DNA of 64,000 nucleotides. It comes from JAVJSD01 sp040219575 (lineage in GTDB: Bacteria > Planctomycetota > Planctomycetia > Pirellulales > Pirellulaceae). The notes beneath the pieces were generated by a model that saw only the letters and a program-made list of their open reading frames with translations, was not told where the DNA came from and ran no database searches. The position numbers and the translations under genes were made by a program. The stretch is taken from the NCBI GenBank assembly GCA_040219575.1, contig JAVJSD010000142.1, forward strand, positions 1 through 64,000. The letters run 5' to 3'. Below are positions 1 through 8,981 of the stretch, in pieces; the first letter of the stretch is position 1; the number at the start of each line of letters is the position of its first letter.

Positions 1-476
1 GTTCACACCTTCGGCGTTCGTTTGGCGTCCGTACCAGATTTGCGTCATGCCGCTAAGATGGCGAGTCTGGCGGAATGGCGCAAGAGCAATTTTGGAAAAA
101 CTTTAGGTTGCGGAAAACAAGTTTAACGGCAAGCCGCAGGCGACGGCGGAACGTTTGATGGTGCTTCCAACTGAAAGAGCTTTGAGCGAAAACGGTCGGC
201 GATGTCTCGCTGGAAACCACGTTGGACCTCCGACTCGAGGGGCGACACGTGGTTGCGTTGAACACGACACCGCGAGAGACTGTCGCGGAAAATCCCGCGT
301 ACGCCGACGCCTCTGCGGCTTGCCGTTAAACGAAATTGAATCGGCATTGGCAATGCATGGCTCAATAAACGACATTCCTCGCTACATCGTCGACATTGGA
401 AATGCAGTCCTCAATAAACGAGACCATCGCAATGGATGCTTGGCATTCGCTTCAAGATCCCACAGGCGGCGCCGAC
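1..476. other. Left-edge region, no supported gene
   Basis: No open frame here has a recognisable product or a convincing start. The frames that exist are short, overlap each other on both strands and look like chance frames in GC-rich DNA. The only structure seen is an imperfect direct repeat (346-372 and 395-421). The stretch lies downstream of the minus-strand epimerase gene and may hold its 3' untranslated region. Confidence 0.5.
346..421. repeat. Imperfect direct repeat pair, 49-nt period
   Basis: Two 27-nt copies (346-372, 395-421) share the start ATTGG-AATGCA and end in CTCAATAAACGA. They differ at a few central bases. Two copies with a unique 22-nt spacer are too few to call a CRISPR array. 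Confidence 0.5.
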
Positions 477-1463
477 TCAAGAGACCGCGGCGACCGCACG
501 CGCCTGGTGCGAGCAGCGCCAGCGATCACAAAGCTCGCGCGCGGCGTCACGCCATTCGGGCAGCGAAAACGTAAAGCCCGACTCCGCAAGTCGCCGCGAG
601 ACGACCCGCCGACTCTTGAGCACCAATTCGGTCTCGCTCCGCAGCAGCAAGGCGCCCACCTCCAGCATCCAGCGGTTGGCGGGCAGCCCCAGCGGCGCGC
701 CCCAGGCGCGGCGCAGCTCGCGCATGAAGTCGGCGTTGGGCAGCGGATGCGGGGCGGCGAGGTTCACCGCACCCTCGATTCGGGCGTCGTCGATCAAGTG
801 ATACACGGCCCGTACGAAATCGGCCTCGTGAATCCACGAAACGTATTGCCGCCCGCTGCCGGCGCGGCCGCCGAGACCGAACCGCACCAGCCTCAGCAGC
901 GTGTCGAACACGCCGCCGTCGTCGGGGCTCATCACCATCGCTGAACGGAGCAGCACCCGGCGGGTGTCGGGAACGACCGCGTCGCGCGCAGCGCCTTCCC
1001 ACGCACCCGCCACGTCGAGGCTGAACCGCCAGGTGTCGGGCAGGTCGGGCTCGTCGCCGCCGAGGACGCCCGTCTGCTCGTCGTTGGCGGCGTCGAAACG
1101 GTGGGCGTAGATGGTGGCGGTGCTCATCTGCAACCAGACGCCGGGAGGCCGGCCCACGGCGGCGATCGCCCGCCCGACGAGCCGCGTCGAGTCGACGCGC
1201 GAGGCGGTGATGGCGGCGCGATTCCTGCGGTTATAGCGGCAGTTAACGCTGCGGCCGGCGAGGTTGATGACCGCGTCGGCGGCATCCAGTTCGTCGACCC
1301 AGCCGTCGAGCGTGGCGGCGTCCCACGCAACGACGCGCCAGGGCGGCGGATCGCTCGCCGCCGGTCGGCGACTCAACACCACCACCTCGTGACCGTCGCC
1401 ATGCAGTGCGCGGGCCAGGATCGATCCCACCTGACCGGAACCGCCGGGAAGCACAATCTTCAT
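477..1463 (-). CDS. TIGR01777-family NAD-dependent epimerase/dehydratase
   Basis: This 328-residue protein is an extended short-chain dehydrogenase-type epimerase. The Rossmann glycine motif GGSGQVGSILARAL is at residues 6-19, directly after a beta strand that begins at the chosen start. That start is the ATG at 1463; an in-frame extension upstream has no such fold. Further family signs are AVINLAGRSVNCRYN and the sugar-nucleotide-epimerase-like segment WLQMSTATIYAHRF. The C-terminal half (VSWIHEADFVRAVYHLI, then GAVNLAAPHP) is typical of TIGR01777/YfcH/SDR39U1 proteins, whose substrate is unknown. The gene is alone on the minus strand, with repeat-rich DNA upstream. Family membership is confident; function is not known. 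Confidence 0.88.
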   Translation of the reverse strand: MKIVLPGGSGQVGSILARALHGDGHEVVVLSRRPAASDPPPWRVVAWDAATLDGWVDELDAADAVINLAGRSVNCRYNRRNRAAITASRVDSTRLVGRAIAAVGRPPGVWLQMSTATIYAHRFDAANDEQTGVLGGDEPDLPDTWRFSLDVAGAWEGAARDAVVPDTRRVLLRSAMVMSPDDGGVFDTLLRLVRFGLGGRAGSGRQYVSWIHEADFVRAVYHLIDDARIEGAVNLAAPHPLPNADFMRELRRAWGAPLGLPANRWMLEVGALLLRSETELVLKSRRVVSRRLAESGFTFSLPEWRDAARELCDRWRCSHQARAVAAVS

Positions 1464-1557
1464 CACCGCCTCGCTGGCAAAGGTGCAACAGGCCGAACCA
1501 CTCGCCCGCCGTCGTCTCGACCGCAAGCCAAGTCGCCAGTTAACCCGATATGCGAGG

Positions 1558-1633
1558 TGGTAGCAGAAGTCGTGAGACTTCTGAAGGTTGCGTCGTTGCG
1601 CCGAATTCCCGAACTCTCACGAGTTCGACTGCC
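1558..1633. repeat. Two-hairpin intergenic repeat, copy A
   Basis: The first hairpin is CAGAAGTC-GTGA-GACTTCTG (1564-1583). The second is CGAACTC-TCAC-GAGTTCG (1610-1627). The order GTAGC, hairpin, spacer, hairpin, near-GCAGT matches the copies at 17279-17342 and 23553-23615, so this is a dispersed family. Confidence 0.65.
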
Positions 1634-1643
1634 CTGAAATCAA

Positions 1644-1676
1644 GCGCGCCAAATGCGCGCCAAATGCGCGCCAAAA
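1644..1676. repeat. 11-nt tandem repeat, three copies
   Basis: The unit GCGCGCCAAAT occurs three times head to tail; the last copy ends in A instead of T. It lies just after the two-hairpin repeat. Confidence 0.8.
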
Positions 1677-1971
1677 GCGCCTGAATCGCGCGCAGAATAC
1701 GCACGGCCCAAGTTAGGTTGAAGAAAGAGGCCCCTGGCGGCCTCGTGGGCGCGGGCGGTTCGGGCGGTGAATCGGCGCGGTGAACTCGGGCCCAATTCAC
1801 CACAATCGGCGTAGCGGTGGGGGTGCGGTGGTGAATTGGGGCCGGTGAATCGGCGAGCGCGGTGGTGAATTGATTTCAGATTGCAGATTTCGGATTGCAG
1901 ATGGCGCATCTGCAGTTGGTCGGCGAGTTGTTTTTGGATGATTGGCTCTTTGGCAATTTGGTGTGAATCGG

Positions 1972-2934
1972 CTAGCGGAACAGCGGTTCGTTGAGTTGCT
2001 CGGCGTACAGCAGGCCGATGGTCACTCCCTTGGCGTCGACGACCTGCGCCAGTTCCTCCTTGCTGGTCTCCATGGCGATCAGCGCGGTGACGTGGGTGTC
2101 GCCGGCGGAGACCTTCAGCAGCGGGCGAACCTCGTCGATCGTTTCGCGGGGATCGAGGTACAGGTCGATCACGCGGACATAGCCGACCAGGTCCCGCGAT
2201 TTGGCGGCGATCACCGGCAGCGCCGGCTGACGGTGGCGCCGCGCCAGGCGGAGCACGTCTTCGCGACGACTGCCGATCCGCACCGAGGCGGCCCGGGCCA
2301 GCGGCGTGCAGAGCGCCGTCACCGGCCGGTTCGCCACGGCGAACAGATTCTGCGCCAGACGGTGCTGCGCGGGCTTGATGATGCCGGCCTCTTGTCCTTC
2401 GAGCAGCACCTGCTCGACCTCCTTGCGGGCCAGCTTCAGCTTCACCCGCTCCGGCGCCTCGCCCAGCAGGATTTGCAGCAGGCGCCCCAGCAACCACAAC
2501 ATGCCGGCGATCGGACTGAACAGCACCAGGCAGAACAGGAACAACGGCCCGCCCAGCCGCAGCAGACGATTGGGGGCGTGGTAGTAGAGGTTCTTGGGCA
2601 GCGATTCTCCGTACACGAACACGACCGGCGCGAAGATCACCGGCGCGAGCATCTCGGCCGCCGTCTGCCCTTGCCCCAATACCAGGTGCGTGATCAGCAC
2701 GATCGCCAGCGAGACGATGTAGTTGGCCACGTTGTTGCCGACCAGCGTCGTCGCCACGAACAGGGCTGGGTTGTTGGCCAACCACAGCAGGCCCCGCGAG
2801 ATGGCGTCGCCGTCGAGCGCGTCCAACAGCATGCGGACCCGCGTGGCCCGATAGAATCCGGTCTCGCTGCCGCTGAAGAAGGCGCTCAGCAGCAGTCCGC
2901 CCAGCAGCAGCAGAATGGCGATCAGCCAACTCAT
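1972..2934 (-). CDS. CNNM/DUF21 transmembrane protein with CBS pair (hemolysin C-like)
   Basis: The protein has 320 residues. An N-terminal DUF21 (CNNM) membrane domain covers about residues 1-140, with the family signs SAFFSGSETGFY, VGNNVANYIVS and ESLPKNLY. A cytoplasmic CBS-domain pair follows (about 165-315). Such proteins are linked to magnesium or cobalt efflux and are often labelled hemolysin-like. No C-terminal CorC_HlyC domain is seen. The start is the ATG at 2934, which overlaps the upstream gene's TGA by 4 nt (ATGA), so the two are translationally coupled. A longer in-frame upstream extension only reads through the neighbour in another frame. The pair may form a heteromeric complex; that is an inference. 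Confidence 0.88.
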   Translation of the reverse strand: MSWLIAILLLLGGLLLSAFFSGSETGFYRATRVRMLLDALDGDAISRGLLWLANNPALFVATTLVGNNVANYIVSLAIVLITHLVLGQGQTAAEMLAPVIFAPVVFVYGESLPKNLYYHAPNRLLRLGGPLFLFCLVLFSPIAGMLWLLGRLLQILLGEAPERVKLKLARKEVEQVLLEGQEAGIIKPAQHRLAQNLFAVANRPVTALCTPLARAASVRIGSRREDVLRLARRHRQPALPVIAAKSRDLVGYVRVIDLYLDPRETIDEVRPLLKVSAGDTHVTALIAMETSKEELAQVVDAKGVTIGLLYAEQLNEPLFR

Positions 2935-4202
2935 GGCCGCTCCTCCTCGCGCGGGGCGATCCGCGTCAGTTGCAGCAGCATCAGTCCGCGCTGCGGCGCT
3001 TCGAGCACCTTCAGGTGGAACGGCCCCCAGTCGCACTCGTCGCCCGGCGCCGCCAGGCGGCCCAGCATCTCCTGCACGATGCCCCCCACCGTGACGCTTT
3101 TGCTCGAGGGCATCTCGACGTTCAGGTACCGGCCGAGCCGCCGCAGGCTGGTCATGCCCGCCACCAGCCACATATTGGGGCCGATGTCGTGAATCGGATT
3201 GCGGTCGAAGAAGCGCTTGCTGCGGCTGGGGCTGTAGGTGAAGACCGTGTCGAGCAAGTCGTCGTAGGTCAAAATGCCGATCGTCTCGCCGAACTCGTTG
3301 ACCACCGCCGCCACGTCGCGATCCTGCGTGACCATTTGCTCCAGCGCCTCGGCCGCCGTCGAGCACCAGGGCATGATCACGACCGGTTCGGCCAGGTGCT
3401 CGAGGTTGGTTTGGGGCAGATCGAACAGGCTGGTCAGATGCAGCGAGGCGGACACCTCCTCGTTATCCGGTTCGGTCACCAGCAGGTAGCCGCTGGGCGT
3501 CAGCTCGCCCCCCAGGTCCGCCAGGCTGACCGGCGGTCGGAAGGTGCGGAACTGCGCCCGCGGCCGCATCCATTCGTCGACGCGGATTTCCGACAAGGCC
3601 ACGATGTTGGCCAGCACGGCCCGTTCCTGCTCCAGCAGGTGGCGGTCGCTGGTGGAGATTTCGATCACACGCTCGACGTCGTTGATCTCCAGATACGATT
3701 CCGACTTGAAGCCCGGCCACAGCAGCCGCCGCGACAGCAGATTGACCACCCGCAGGGCGGGCATGATCGGATCGACGATGCGAATGGCGACGCTCAGCGG
3801 CAGCGCGAAGGCGGCGGCCAGCGTCGAGGCCCGCAACACGGCCAGGCTCTTGGGCAGCATCTCGCTGAAGAAGATGATCGTCAGCAGCGAGCCGATGGCG
3901 AAGGCCACGGCCAGCGACTGTCCCGCGCCGCGATCCTCGATCCGAATCGACAGGATCGAGGAGATGGCGAAGTAGGCCATATTCACCACGAGGTTCCAAA
4001 ACAAAATCGCCGACAGCAGCCGATCGGGATCGCGGAGCAGCCGGGCGGCGGCCCGCTGGGCGGTGTTGCCGCGGGCCAGCTTGCGCCGATCGCTGACGCG
4101 CAGGTAGAACATCGCCGCCTCGCTGGCCGAAAAGAAGGCCGAGCAAACGATCAGCACGGCCATCGCCAGCAGCCAGGGCAGCAATTCAAGCAACACAGAC
4201 AC
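2931..4202 (-). CDS. CNNM/DUF21-CBS-CorC transmembrane protein
   Basis: This 423-residue protein is the full-length partner of the downstream gene. A DUF21 membrane domain spans about residues 1-190 (CSAFFSASEAAMFYLR, then FFSEMLPKSLAVL, four hydrophobic segments). A CBS pair follows (about 205-325; EWMRPRAQFRTF, then VVNEFGETIGILTYDDLLDTVF). The C-terminal CorC_HlyC-type domain covers about 330-415 (WLVAGMTSLRRLGRYL, SVTVGGIVQEMLGRLAAPGD). Members act as Mg/Co transport or tolerance proteins. Two adjacent, 4-nt-overlapping CNNM genes suggest an ancient duplication. The domain call is confident; the ion specificity is not. Confidence 0.9.
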   Translation of the reverse strand: MSVLLELLPWLLAMAVLIVCSAFFSASEAAMFYLRVSDRRKLARGNTAQRAAARLLRDPDRLLSAILFWNLVVNMAYFAISSILSIRIEDRGAGQSLAVAFAIGSLLTIIFFSEMLPKSLAVLRASTLAAAFALPLSVAIRIVDPIMPALRVVNLLSRRLLWPGFKSESYLEINDVERVIEISTSDRHLLEQERAVLANIVALSEIRVDEWMRPRAQFRTFRPPVSLADLGGELTPSGYLLVTEPDNEEVSASLHLTSLFDLPQTNLEHLAEPVVIMPWCSTAAEALEQMVTQDRDVAAVVNEFGETIGILTYDDLLDTVFTYSPSRSKRFFDRNPIHDIGPNMWLVAGMTSLRRLGRYLNVEMPSSKSVTVGGIVQEMLGRLAAPGDECDWGPFHLKVLEAPQRGLMLLQLTRIAPREEERP

Positions 4203-4291
4203 GCTTCAGCCGCTTTGTGCTGGAGAGGAAAATCGTGCCCGGGAGCGACACGCACGAGCGTCGGACGAGTAGGACGAGCAACAATGGAAGA

Positions 4292-6151
4292 TCATTCGTC
4301 TTCGGCGGCCGTGCGGGCGCGCCCCATGGCGATGTTGAACTCTCCCAGCGCGGGAACCAGCATGGCGGCCGTCGTGAAGCCATACACCGCCCCGATCACC
4401 AGGAAAACCGGCAGCGTGTAGTCGAGCACAAAACTGACGATGGCGTAGAACGTGGCGAAGGGCAACAGCAGCGACGCCGCGCCGATCGCCGCCGAGGGGT
4501 TGCGGGCGCCGAGCGCCACGAACAGCCCCACGCCTCCGCCCAGGATGAGCGCCGCGAAAGGATAGAACTGCGTTTGGAACGAGCCGCTGAACGAGATCAT
4601 CATCAGGATGCAGGTGACGACCCCCATGAACAGGAAGAACACGGTCCCCATGCTGACGCTGATGGCCGTGCGGGAATTGGCGTAGATCATGCCGCAATGC
4701 ACGCCCAGCGTGGCCACGAACAGGTACAGCACCGCCAGCCCGCCGAGGATGTAGATCAGGCTTTCGAGCGAGACGCCGCCGCGGAGCCAGAGATAGACGC
4801 ACAACATCATGGGCAGGGCGATCATCTCGCGGGTGACCCACATCACGCCGCCCAGTTTGCCGAAGATGAACTCCCGCGGCGAGAGATCCGTCACCAGCAG
4901 GATGTCGAGCGAACGGCCGTCGCGCTCGTTGGTGATCGAGGTGACGGCCAGCGCGTTGACGATCACCATACTCACCAGAAAGAACGGCACCAGCGGCTTG
5001 GCGGCCTCGGGAATGATGGTCGCCAGTTCGTTGCCTCCCCGCACCGTCTCGGACGCGAGCGACCAATGCAGCCCCAGCGCCGCGAAGGCGAACAACACCA
5101 GGTAGGCCAGGCGAATCACCAGCACCTTGCGGCCATAGGCCCAGGTGCACATCTCCCGCCACAGCACCGGATTGTCCCACACCTGGCGGCTCTTGCCGCT
5201 GCCTTGTTTGACGCGCGCGTCGACGTGCTCGGAGCGCGCCGCCTCGGCCTTGGCGCTGGTCGCGTCCTGTTCCTTCTCCAGGTCGTGTTCGACGCCCCAG
5301 ATGCTGACGGCGGCCTTCTCCTGCTCCTGCCCCATCCGCACCTCGCGGGTCGGATTCCAGACCCGCACGCGATTGATGGCCACGCCGTTGAGCAGCAGCG
5401 TGACGGCCGCCCCCACCAGCACGAACAGGTTCACGCCGCTGGACAACGGCCCCAGCGCCTCCTCGGTCGGCAGAATCGGACTGGCCGCCGCCAACACGGC
5501 CTGAAGCGGACTGAAGCCGGTCGCCCAACTTTCGCACGACACGCCCAGCACCGTCGTCGAGCCGAACAGCGCAACGACCTCCCACACGCCCAACCAGAAC
5601 ACCAGTCCCAGCGCGGTCATCGACAGCGTTTGAAACGTCTTCTCGCGCCACAGCGCGATCGTCGATCCCAGGCTGCCGGCGGCCAGGGCCGTCACCACGG
5701 TGACGGCGAATACCCGCGCCACCTGCGCGAACGAAACCCCGCCCAGCACCACCAGAAATGCGAACAGCGGCAGCGCCGCGGCGAGCATCACCAGCACATT
5801 GAGCAGACTGGCCAGCAGCTTTCCCAGCACCAGTTCGCTGTTGCTCATCCGGGTCATCAGCAGCAGGATCAGCGTCTTGCGGTCCTTCTCCTGGGCGACC
5901 GCCCCCGCCGCCAGAATGGCCGACAGGAAGACCACCAGCGCCAGTTGCAGCGGCGTGAGAATCTGAAACAGCACCGAGCCGAAGCGGGCGATGTCGCCCA
6001 CGTTGCGGATGACCTGTGTTCCCGCCAGCACCAGCCAGGCGGTGCACATCAGCAGCAGCAGGCCCGCCACATACAGCGAGCGGTAGAAGAAGAACCTACC
6101 CCGCCGCGGGGCCGTGACCGCCTCGCGGGTGAATACCGGTCCGATGATCAA
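4292..6151 (-). CDS. ABC-2 type transporter permease
   Basis: The protein has 619 residues and about 11-12 hydrophobic segments in two halves, separated by a hydrophilic loop near residues 250-330 that is rich in charged residues. Landmarks are a membrane segment right after an Arg-rich start (FFFYRSLYVAGLLLLMCTAWLV), the charged cytoplasmic segment QEKDRKTLILLLMTRMSNSELVLGK, and a second copy of that motif, NERDGRSLDILLVTDLSPREFIFGK. These two Glu/Asp-Arg-x-x-x-Leu motifs are the ABC-2 permease coupling signature (NatB/GldF-like). Both halves carry one, so the protein looks like an internal duplication. The partner ATPase is not adjacent. The substrate is unknown. Confidence 0.85.
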   Translation of the reverse strand: MIIGPVFTREAVTAPRRGRFFFYRSLYVAGLLLLMCTAWLVLAGTQVIRNVGDIARFGSVLFQILTPLQLALVVFLSAILAAGAVAQEKDRKTLILLLMTRMSNSELVLGKLLASLLNVLVMLAAALPLFAFLVVLGGVSFAQVARVFAVTVVTALAAGSLGSTIALWREKTFQTLSMTALGLVFWLGVWEVVALFGSTTVLGVSCESWATGFSPLQAVLAAASPILPTEEALGPLSSGVNLFVLVGAAVTLLLNGVAINRVRVWNPTREVRMGQEQEKAAVSIWGVEHDLEKEQDATSAKAEAARSEHVDARVKQGSGKSRQVWDNPVLWREMCTWAYGRKVLVIRLAYLVLFAFAALGLHWSLASETVRGGNELATIIPEAAKPLVPFFLVSMVIVNALAVTSITNERDGRSLDILLVTDLSPREFIFGKLGGVMWVTREMIALPMMLCVYLWLRGGVSLESLIYILGGLAVLYLFVATLGVHCGMIYANSRTAISVSMGTVFFLFMGVVTCILMMISFSGSFQTQFYPFAALILGGGVGLFVALGARNPSAAIGAASLLLPFATFYAIVSFVLDYTLPVFLVIGAVYGFTTAAMLVPALGEFNIAMGRARTAAEDE

Positions 6152-6539
6152 GGTTTCTCTCCGCCGCCAGTTAGTAGCCGAACTCGTTAGTAGCCGAACT
6201 CGTGACCGCTTGGAATTTCACTTAGCCGAACTCGTGAGCGTTCGGCGAGTCGCGGAACTAGGGAACCGAATTCGTGCGCGCTCGAGGACTCCGGCTGCCC
6301 CGTAGCCGAAGTCTCCGAAGTCTCACGACTTCGGCTACGCAAACGGACCGACATTGTATTGATTACGCAGTTTGTCTCGATAGGGTGCTGTCATTCACTT
6401 GCAGTCAAAAACAAAGTTTTGAGTAGCCAAAATTCCTCGGGGAGGCCGATTAGAGGGATAGGCCGGTTTCAGGACGCGCCGGTATCGGGAAACAGACAGC
6501 GTCACCGCGTTTCGTTTGTGTCTTGGATCGAGTGAAAGC
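6152..6539. other. Divergent intergenic region with repeats
   Basis: This 388-nt gap separates divergent genes and should hold both promoters. About half is taken up by GTAGCCGAACTCGT-type repeat units and a 13-bp hairpin. No clear -35/-10 pair could be assigned. Confidence 0.5.
6173..6339. repeat. Array of GTAGCCGAACTCGT units and a 13-bp hairpin
   Basis: AGTAGCCGAACTCGT occurs twice head to tail (from 6173 and 6189), with a third partial copy at about 6222. The right end is a perfect 13-bp stem: CGTAGCCGAAGTC (6301-6313) pairs with GACTTCGGCTACG (6327-6339) around a 13-nt loop. The GTAGC/GCTAC ends and GAAGTC/GACTTC cores relate it to the two-hairpin family. Confidence 0.7.
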
Positions 6540-7457
6540 ATGAATCCACATTCTGCGTACCTGCGGCGCCGATTTCTCTGCTGGTCGACCGTGATCGCGG
6601 TGCTTGCAATCGGAGGCGCGATCGACCGCCGGGCCGTCGCCCAGACCAATGCCCCCGGCACGTTGTTTCAATGGAGCTACGGGGCGAATTTCGAGGGCGG
6701 CCCCGATTTGGACGCCCCGCTGGTCACTGATCGTCCCGACTTCACCGAGGCCAGCAGCACGGTCGGCGTGGGGGTGACGCAGCTCGAGATGGGTTACACC
6801 TACACCTACCGCGACCACAGCGGCGCCAATCGTGGGCACTCCATCGGCGAGCCCCTGTTCCGCGTCGGCGCGCTGGCCAACTGGTTCGAGATGCGATTGG
6901 GTTGGAACTACATGCACGAGCGTCAGGATCTCGCCTCCTCGACGAGCCGGCTGTCGGGCCTGGACGATCTGTACCTGGGCGCCAAGATCGGCCTCACCCC
7001 ACAGGAAGGCTTCCTGCCCGAGATGGCCCTCATCCCGCAAATGACTGTTCCCGTGGGCGATGTCGACCACACGGCGGGCGAAGTGTTGCCCGGCGTGAAC
7101 TGGATTTACGGTTGGGACATCAACGAGTTTCTGGGAACGGCGGGTTCGACGCAGATCAATCGCGTGCTCGACGGCACGACCAGCGCGGCGTACTACGAGA
7201 TCGCCCAATCGTGGACCTTCGGCTACACCCTCACCGATCGGCTTGGCGCCTACACCGAATGGTTCGCGCTGATGCCTTCCGGCGCCGACACGGACCGTAC
7301 GCAGCACTATCTCAACGGCGGCTTCACGTACCTGATGAGCGACAACGTGCAACTCGACGTCCGGGCCGGCAAGGGCCTCAGCGGAACCGGCGACGACTAC
7401 TTCCTCGGCACGGGCGCATCCCTCCGCTTCGGCGCCGGCGGCCTGCTGCGTCGGTAA
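6540..7457 (+). CDS. Predicted outer-membrane beta-barrel protein, phenol MetA-like
   Basis: This 305-residue exported protein has an Arg-rich start, a hydrophobic segment (WSTVIAVLAIGGAI) and a likely cleavage site after VAQ, near residue 35. The mature part begins with the family hallmark APLVTDRPDFTEASSTVGVG, followed by alternating amphipathic strands (EMRLGWNYMHER, LYLGAKIGL, IPQMTVPVGDV, TDRLGAYTEWFAL, DVRAGKGLSG) and an aromatic/Leu-rich end. This matches the Phenol_MetA_deg/transporter family of outer-membrane barrels found in many diderms. The start is the ATG at 6540, where the signal peptide begins. The substrate is unknown; the name reflects family history only. Confidence 0.8.
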   Translation: MNPHSAYLRRRFLCWSTVIAVLAIGGAIDRRAVAQTNAPGTLFQWSYGANFEGGPDLDAPLVTDRPDFTEASSTVGVGVTQLEMGYTYTYRDHSGANRGHSIGEPLFRVGALANWFEMRLGWNYMHERQDLASSTSRLSGLDDLYLGAKIGLTPQEGFLPEMALIPQMTVPVGDVDHTAGEVLPGVNWIYGWDINEFLGTAGSTQINRVLDGTTSAAYYEIAQSWTFGYTLTDRLGAYTEWFALMPSGADTDRTQHYLNGGFTYLMSDNVQLDVRAGKGLSGTGDDYFLGTGASLRFGAGGLLRR

Positions 7458-7495
7458 CTCACGCTGTTGCCCCGTAATGTGTAACTCCGCAATTT

Positions 7496-7544
7496 CTTGC
7501 TGGCGCTATGGGCTCACCGCCTCCGAGCCCGTAGCGCCAGCAAG
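7496..7544. repeat. 20-bp-stem inverted repeat after the barrel gene
   Basis: The arms at 7496-7515 and 7525-7544 pair over 20 positions with one T-G wobble and a 9-nt loop. The left arm begins CTTGCTGGCGCTATGGGCTC. No T-run follows on the plus strand, so it may be a dispersed palindrome that could also end transcription. It lies in the 334-nt gap 7458-7791, where nothing else was recognised. Confidence 0.75.
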
Positions 7545-7791
7545 GGTGTTCACATCTCCGACCATGAAAATACAAGTCTCGATCGCTGAGCCGACCAGAC
7601 ACGACGCTCGAGATTGAATCATGCTGGGGCGACAGACCGCCCTCGGTGCATCCCGAACCCCACCCGCGATGGGATCTCTCAGCAGCGTCTTTCCACTTCG
7701 CGCGCTTGCATTGGCGCCGGGGAAGCGGAATAATGGCTTTTGGCAGCGACGCGTTGAACTTTTCGTACGGAACTTTCGCGGAGGGAACGTC

Positions 7792-8835
7792 ATGCGATCC
7801 ACGGTCGCGGTGGGGGCTTTCGTGTTGTTGCTAGGTTGTTCGCTGCCGGCGATCGCGCAGGGGCCGATCGGTTCGGGCGTCTACGGCCAGCAAGGCAATG
7901 GGCAACCGGGGTTTGGGCAGCAACAGGGCTATTTGGCGAATCTGCCGTCGCGGATTGCGAACAATCTCACACGGTACAACGTGCAGCAGTATTTGCCGCC
8001 GCGCTACGTGCCCCCCACGCAAACGCGGCGCGGTCTGTTCGGTCGGCGCGGAACCGCCACGGGCGGCTACTACACGCAGCCGTACTACTGGTACGACTAC
8101 AAGTACTTCCCGGTGGCCAACAGTTCGCTTTACGCGCCGTCGTCGTTGTACCCCTACGGCTACACCTACAATCCCGAGTCGAACTACATCGACTACTACA
8201 CGCCGCCCTACGAGATTCCGCGCGACCCCGCCGCGGGCATGGGTTTTGGCGCACCAGGAGTTGGAGCGCCGGGCGGCGAGGCGGCGGAGGCCGCGGAGAA
8301 GTTCGAAGTGCGGCGTCCGCGCACCTCGAATCCCGAATCACGCCGCATCGCGCGGCGATTCGTCGAGACCGGCGATTCGTACTTCCAGCGGCAGCGCTAT
8401 AGCGAAGCGCTGGCGCAGTACAAGTCGGCGGCCAAACTGGCGCCCGACCTGGCGGAGATCTATTTCCGACAGGGACACGCCTACGTGGCGACGCGGCGCT
8501 ACGACCTGGCGGCCGGCGTGTTCCGCCGCGGACTGGCGCTCGATCCGGAGATCGTGCGGGCGGACTACACGCTCGACACGCTGTACGACGACGCCAAGAT
8601 CGCCAAGCATTCGCACCTCGACACGCTGGCGGCGACCACGCTCGGCCGCGTGGACAACGCCGATCTGCTGTTGGTGCTGGGCGTGTTCCTGCACTTCGAC
8701 GGTCAGGCCGATCGGGCTCGCAAATTCTTCGAACGATCGGCGGAGGTCTCGCCGCCGGAAGACAACACCGTGGAGCCGTTTCTGAAGCTGGAGACGGGCG
8801 TAGCCAGTGAGAAGCCCGCTGGGACGCGGATCTGA
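7792..8835 (+). CDS. Exported TPR-repeat protein
   Basis: The protein has 347 residues. The N-terminus is a signal peptide (STVAVGAFVLLLGCSLPAIAQ) with a probable cut after AIAQ; LLGC is a weak lipobox alternative. Residues about 25-150 are rich in Tyr, Pro, Gly and Gln (YYTQPYYWYDYKYFPVANSS), a low-complexity segment typical of planctomycete surface proteins. From about residue 180 there are TPR-like helices (GDSYFQRQRYSEALAQYKSA, then AEIYFRQGHAYVATRRYDLA). The start at 7792 was chosen because the signal peptide begins there. A perfect terminator follows 58 nt after the stop. The role is probably a periplasmic scaffold; no specific function is known. Confidence 0.8.
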   Translation: MRSTVAVGAFVLLLGCSLPAIAQGPIGSGVYGQQGNGQPGFGQQQGYLANLPSRIANNLTRYNVQQYLPPRYVPPTQTRRGLFGRRGTATGGYYTQPYYWYDYKYFPVANSSLYAPSSLYPYGYTYNPESNYIDYYTPPYEIPRDPAAGMGFGAPGVGAPGGEAAEAAEKFEVRRPRTSNPESRRIARRFVETGDSYFQRQRYSEALAQYKSAAKLAPDLAEIYFRQGHAYVATRRYDLAAGVFRRGLALDPEIVRADYTLDTLYDDAKIAKHSHLDTLAATTLGRVDNADLLLVLGVFLHFDGQADRARKFFERSAEVSPPEDNTVEPFLKLETGVASEKPAGTRI

Positions 8836-8892
8836 GCCGCGTTCAGAATCCTCGCTCACCTGCCGCGGTCATCGCCCCCAATCGCTAATGCA

Positions 8893-8926
8893 AAGAGCCG
8901 GCCGAAGTTTGCTTCGGCCGGCTCTT
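8893..8926. terminator. Rho-independent terminator between convergent genes
   Basis: A perfect 15-bp stem (8893-8907 with 8912-8926, AAGAGCCGGCCGAAG and its complement) closes a TTTG loop. On the plus strand it is followed by GTTGTTTTC. It lies between the stop of the plus-strand TPR gene (8835) and the stop of minus-strand fliA (8982), so it can serve both. Confidence 0.9.
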
Positions 8927-8981
8927 GTTGTTTTCGTCGGGGAGGGAGTCGGATGGCAGTCCGGTGTCGTGGGGAGAAGCG

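Larger units (their letters stand above)
1464..1971. other. Repeat-rich intergenic region
   Basis: These 508 bases hold no supported gene. They contain a two-hairpin repeat (1558-1633), an 11-nt tandem triplet (1644-1676), several GGTGAATTG-type repeats between about 1765 and 1871 including an inverted pair GGTGAA/TTCACC (1779-1801), and a GATTTC/GATTGC-rich stretch (1868-1903) that resembles the heptamer array at 35133-35172. Confidence 0.6.

Noticed and set aside
346..421. CRISPR array
   Set aside because: Only two imperfect repeats with one spacer; no further copies and no cas genes in the window.
4217..6190. A 657-codon open frame antisense to the ABC permease
   Set aside because: Gln/His/Arg-rich with no hydrophobic or domain pattern, as expected for the complement of Leu/Ala codons in a membrane protein.
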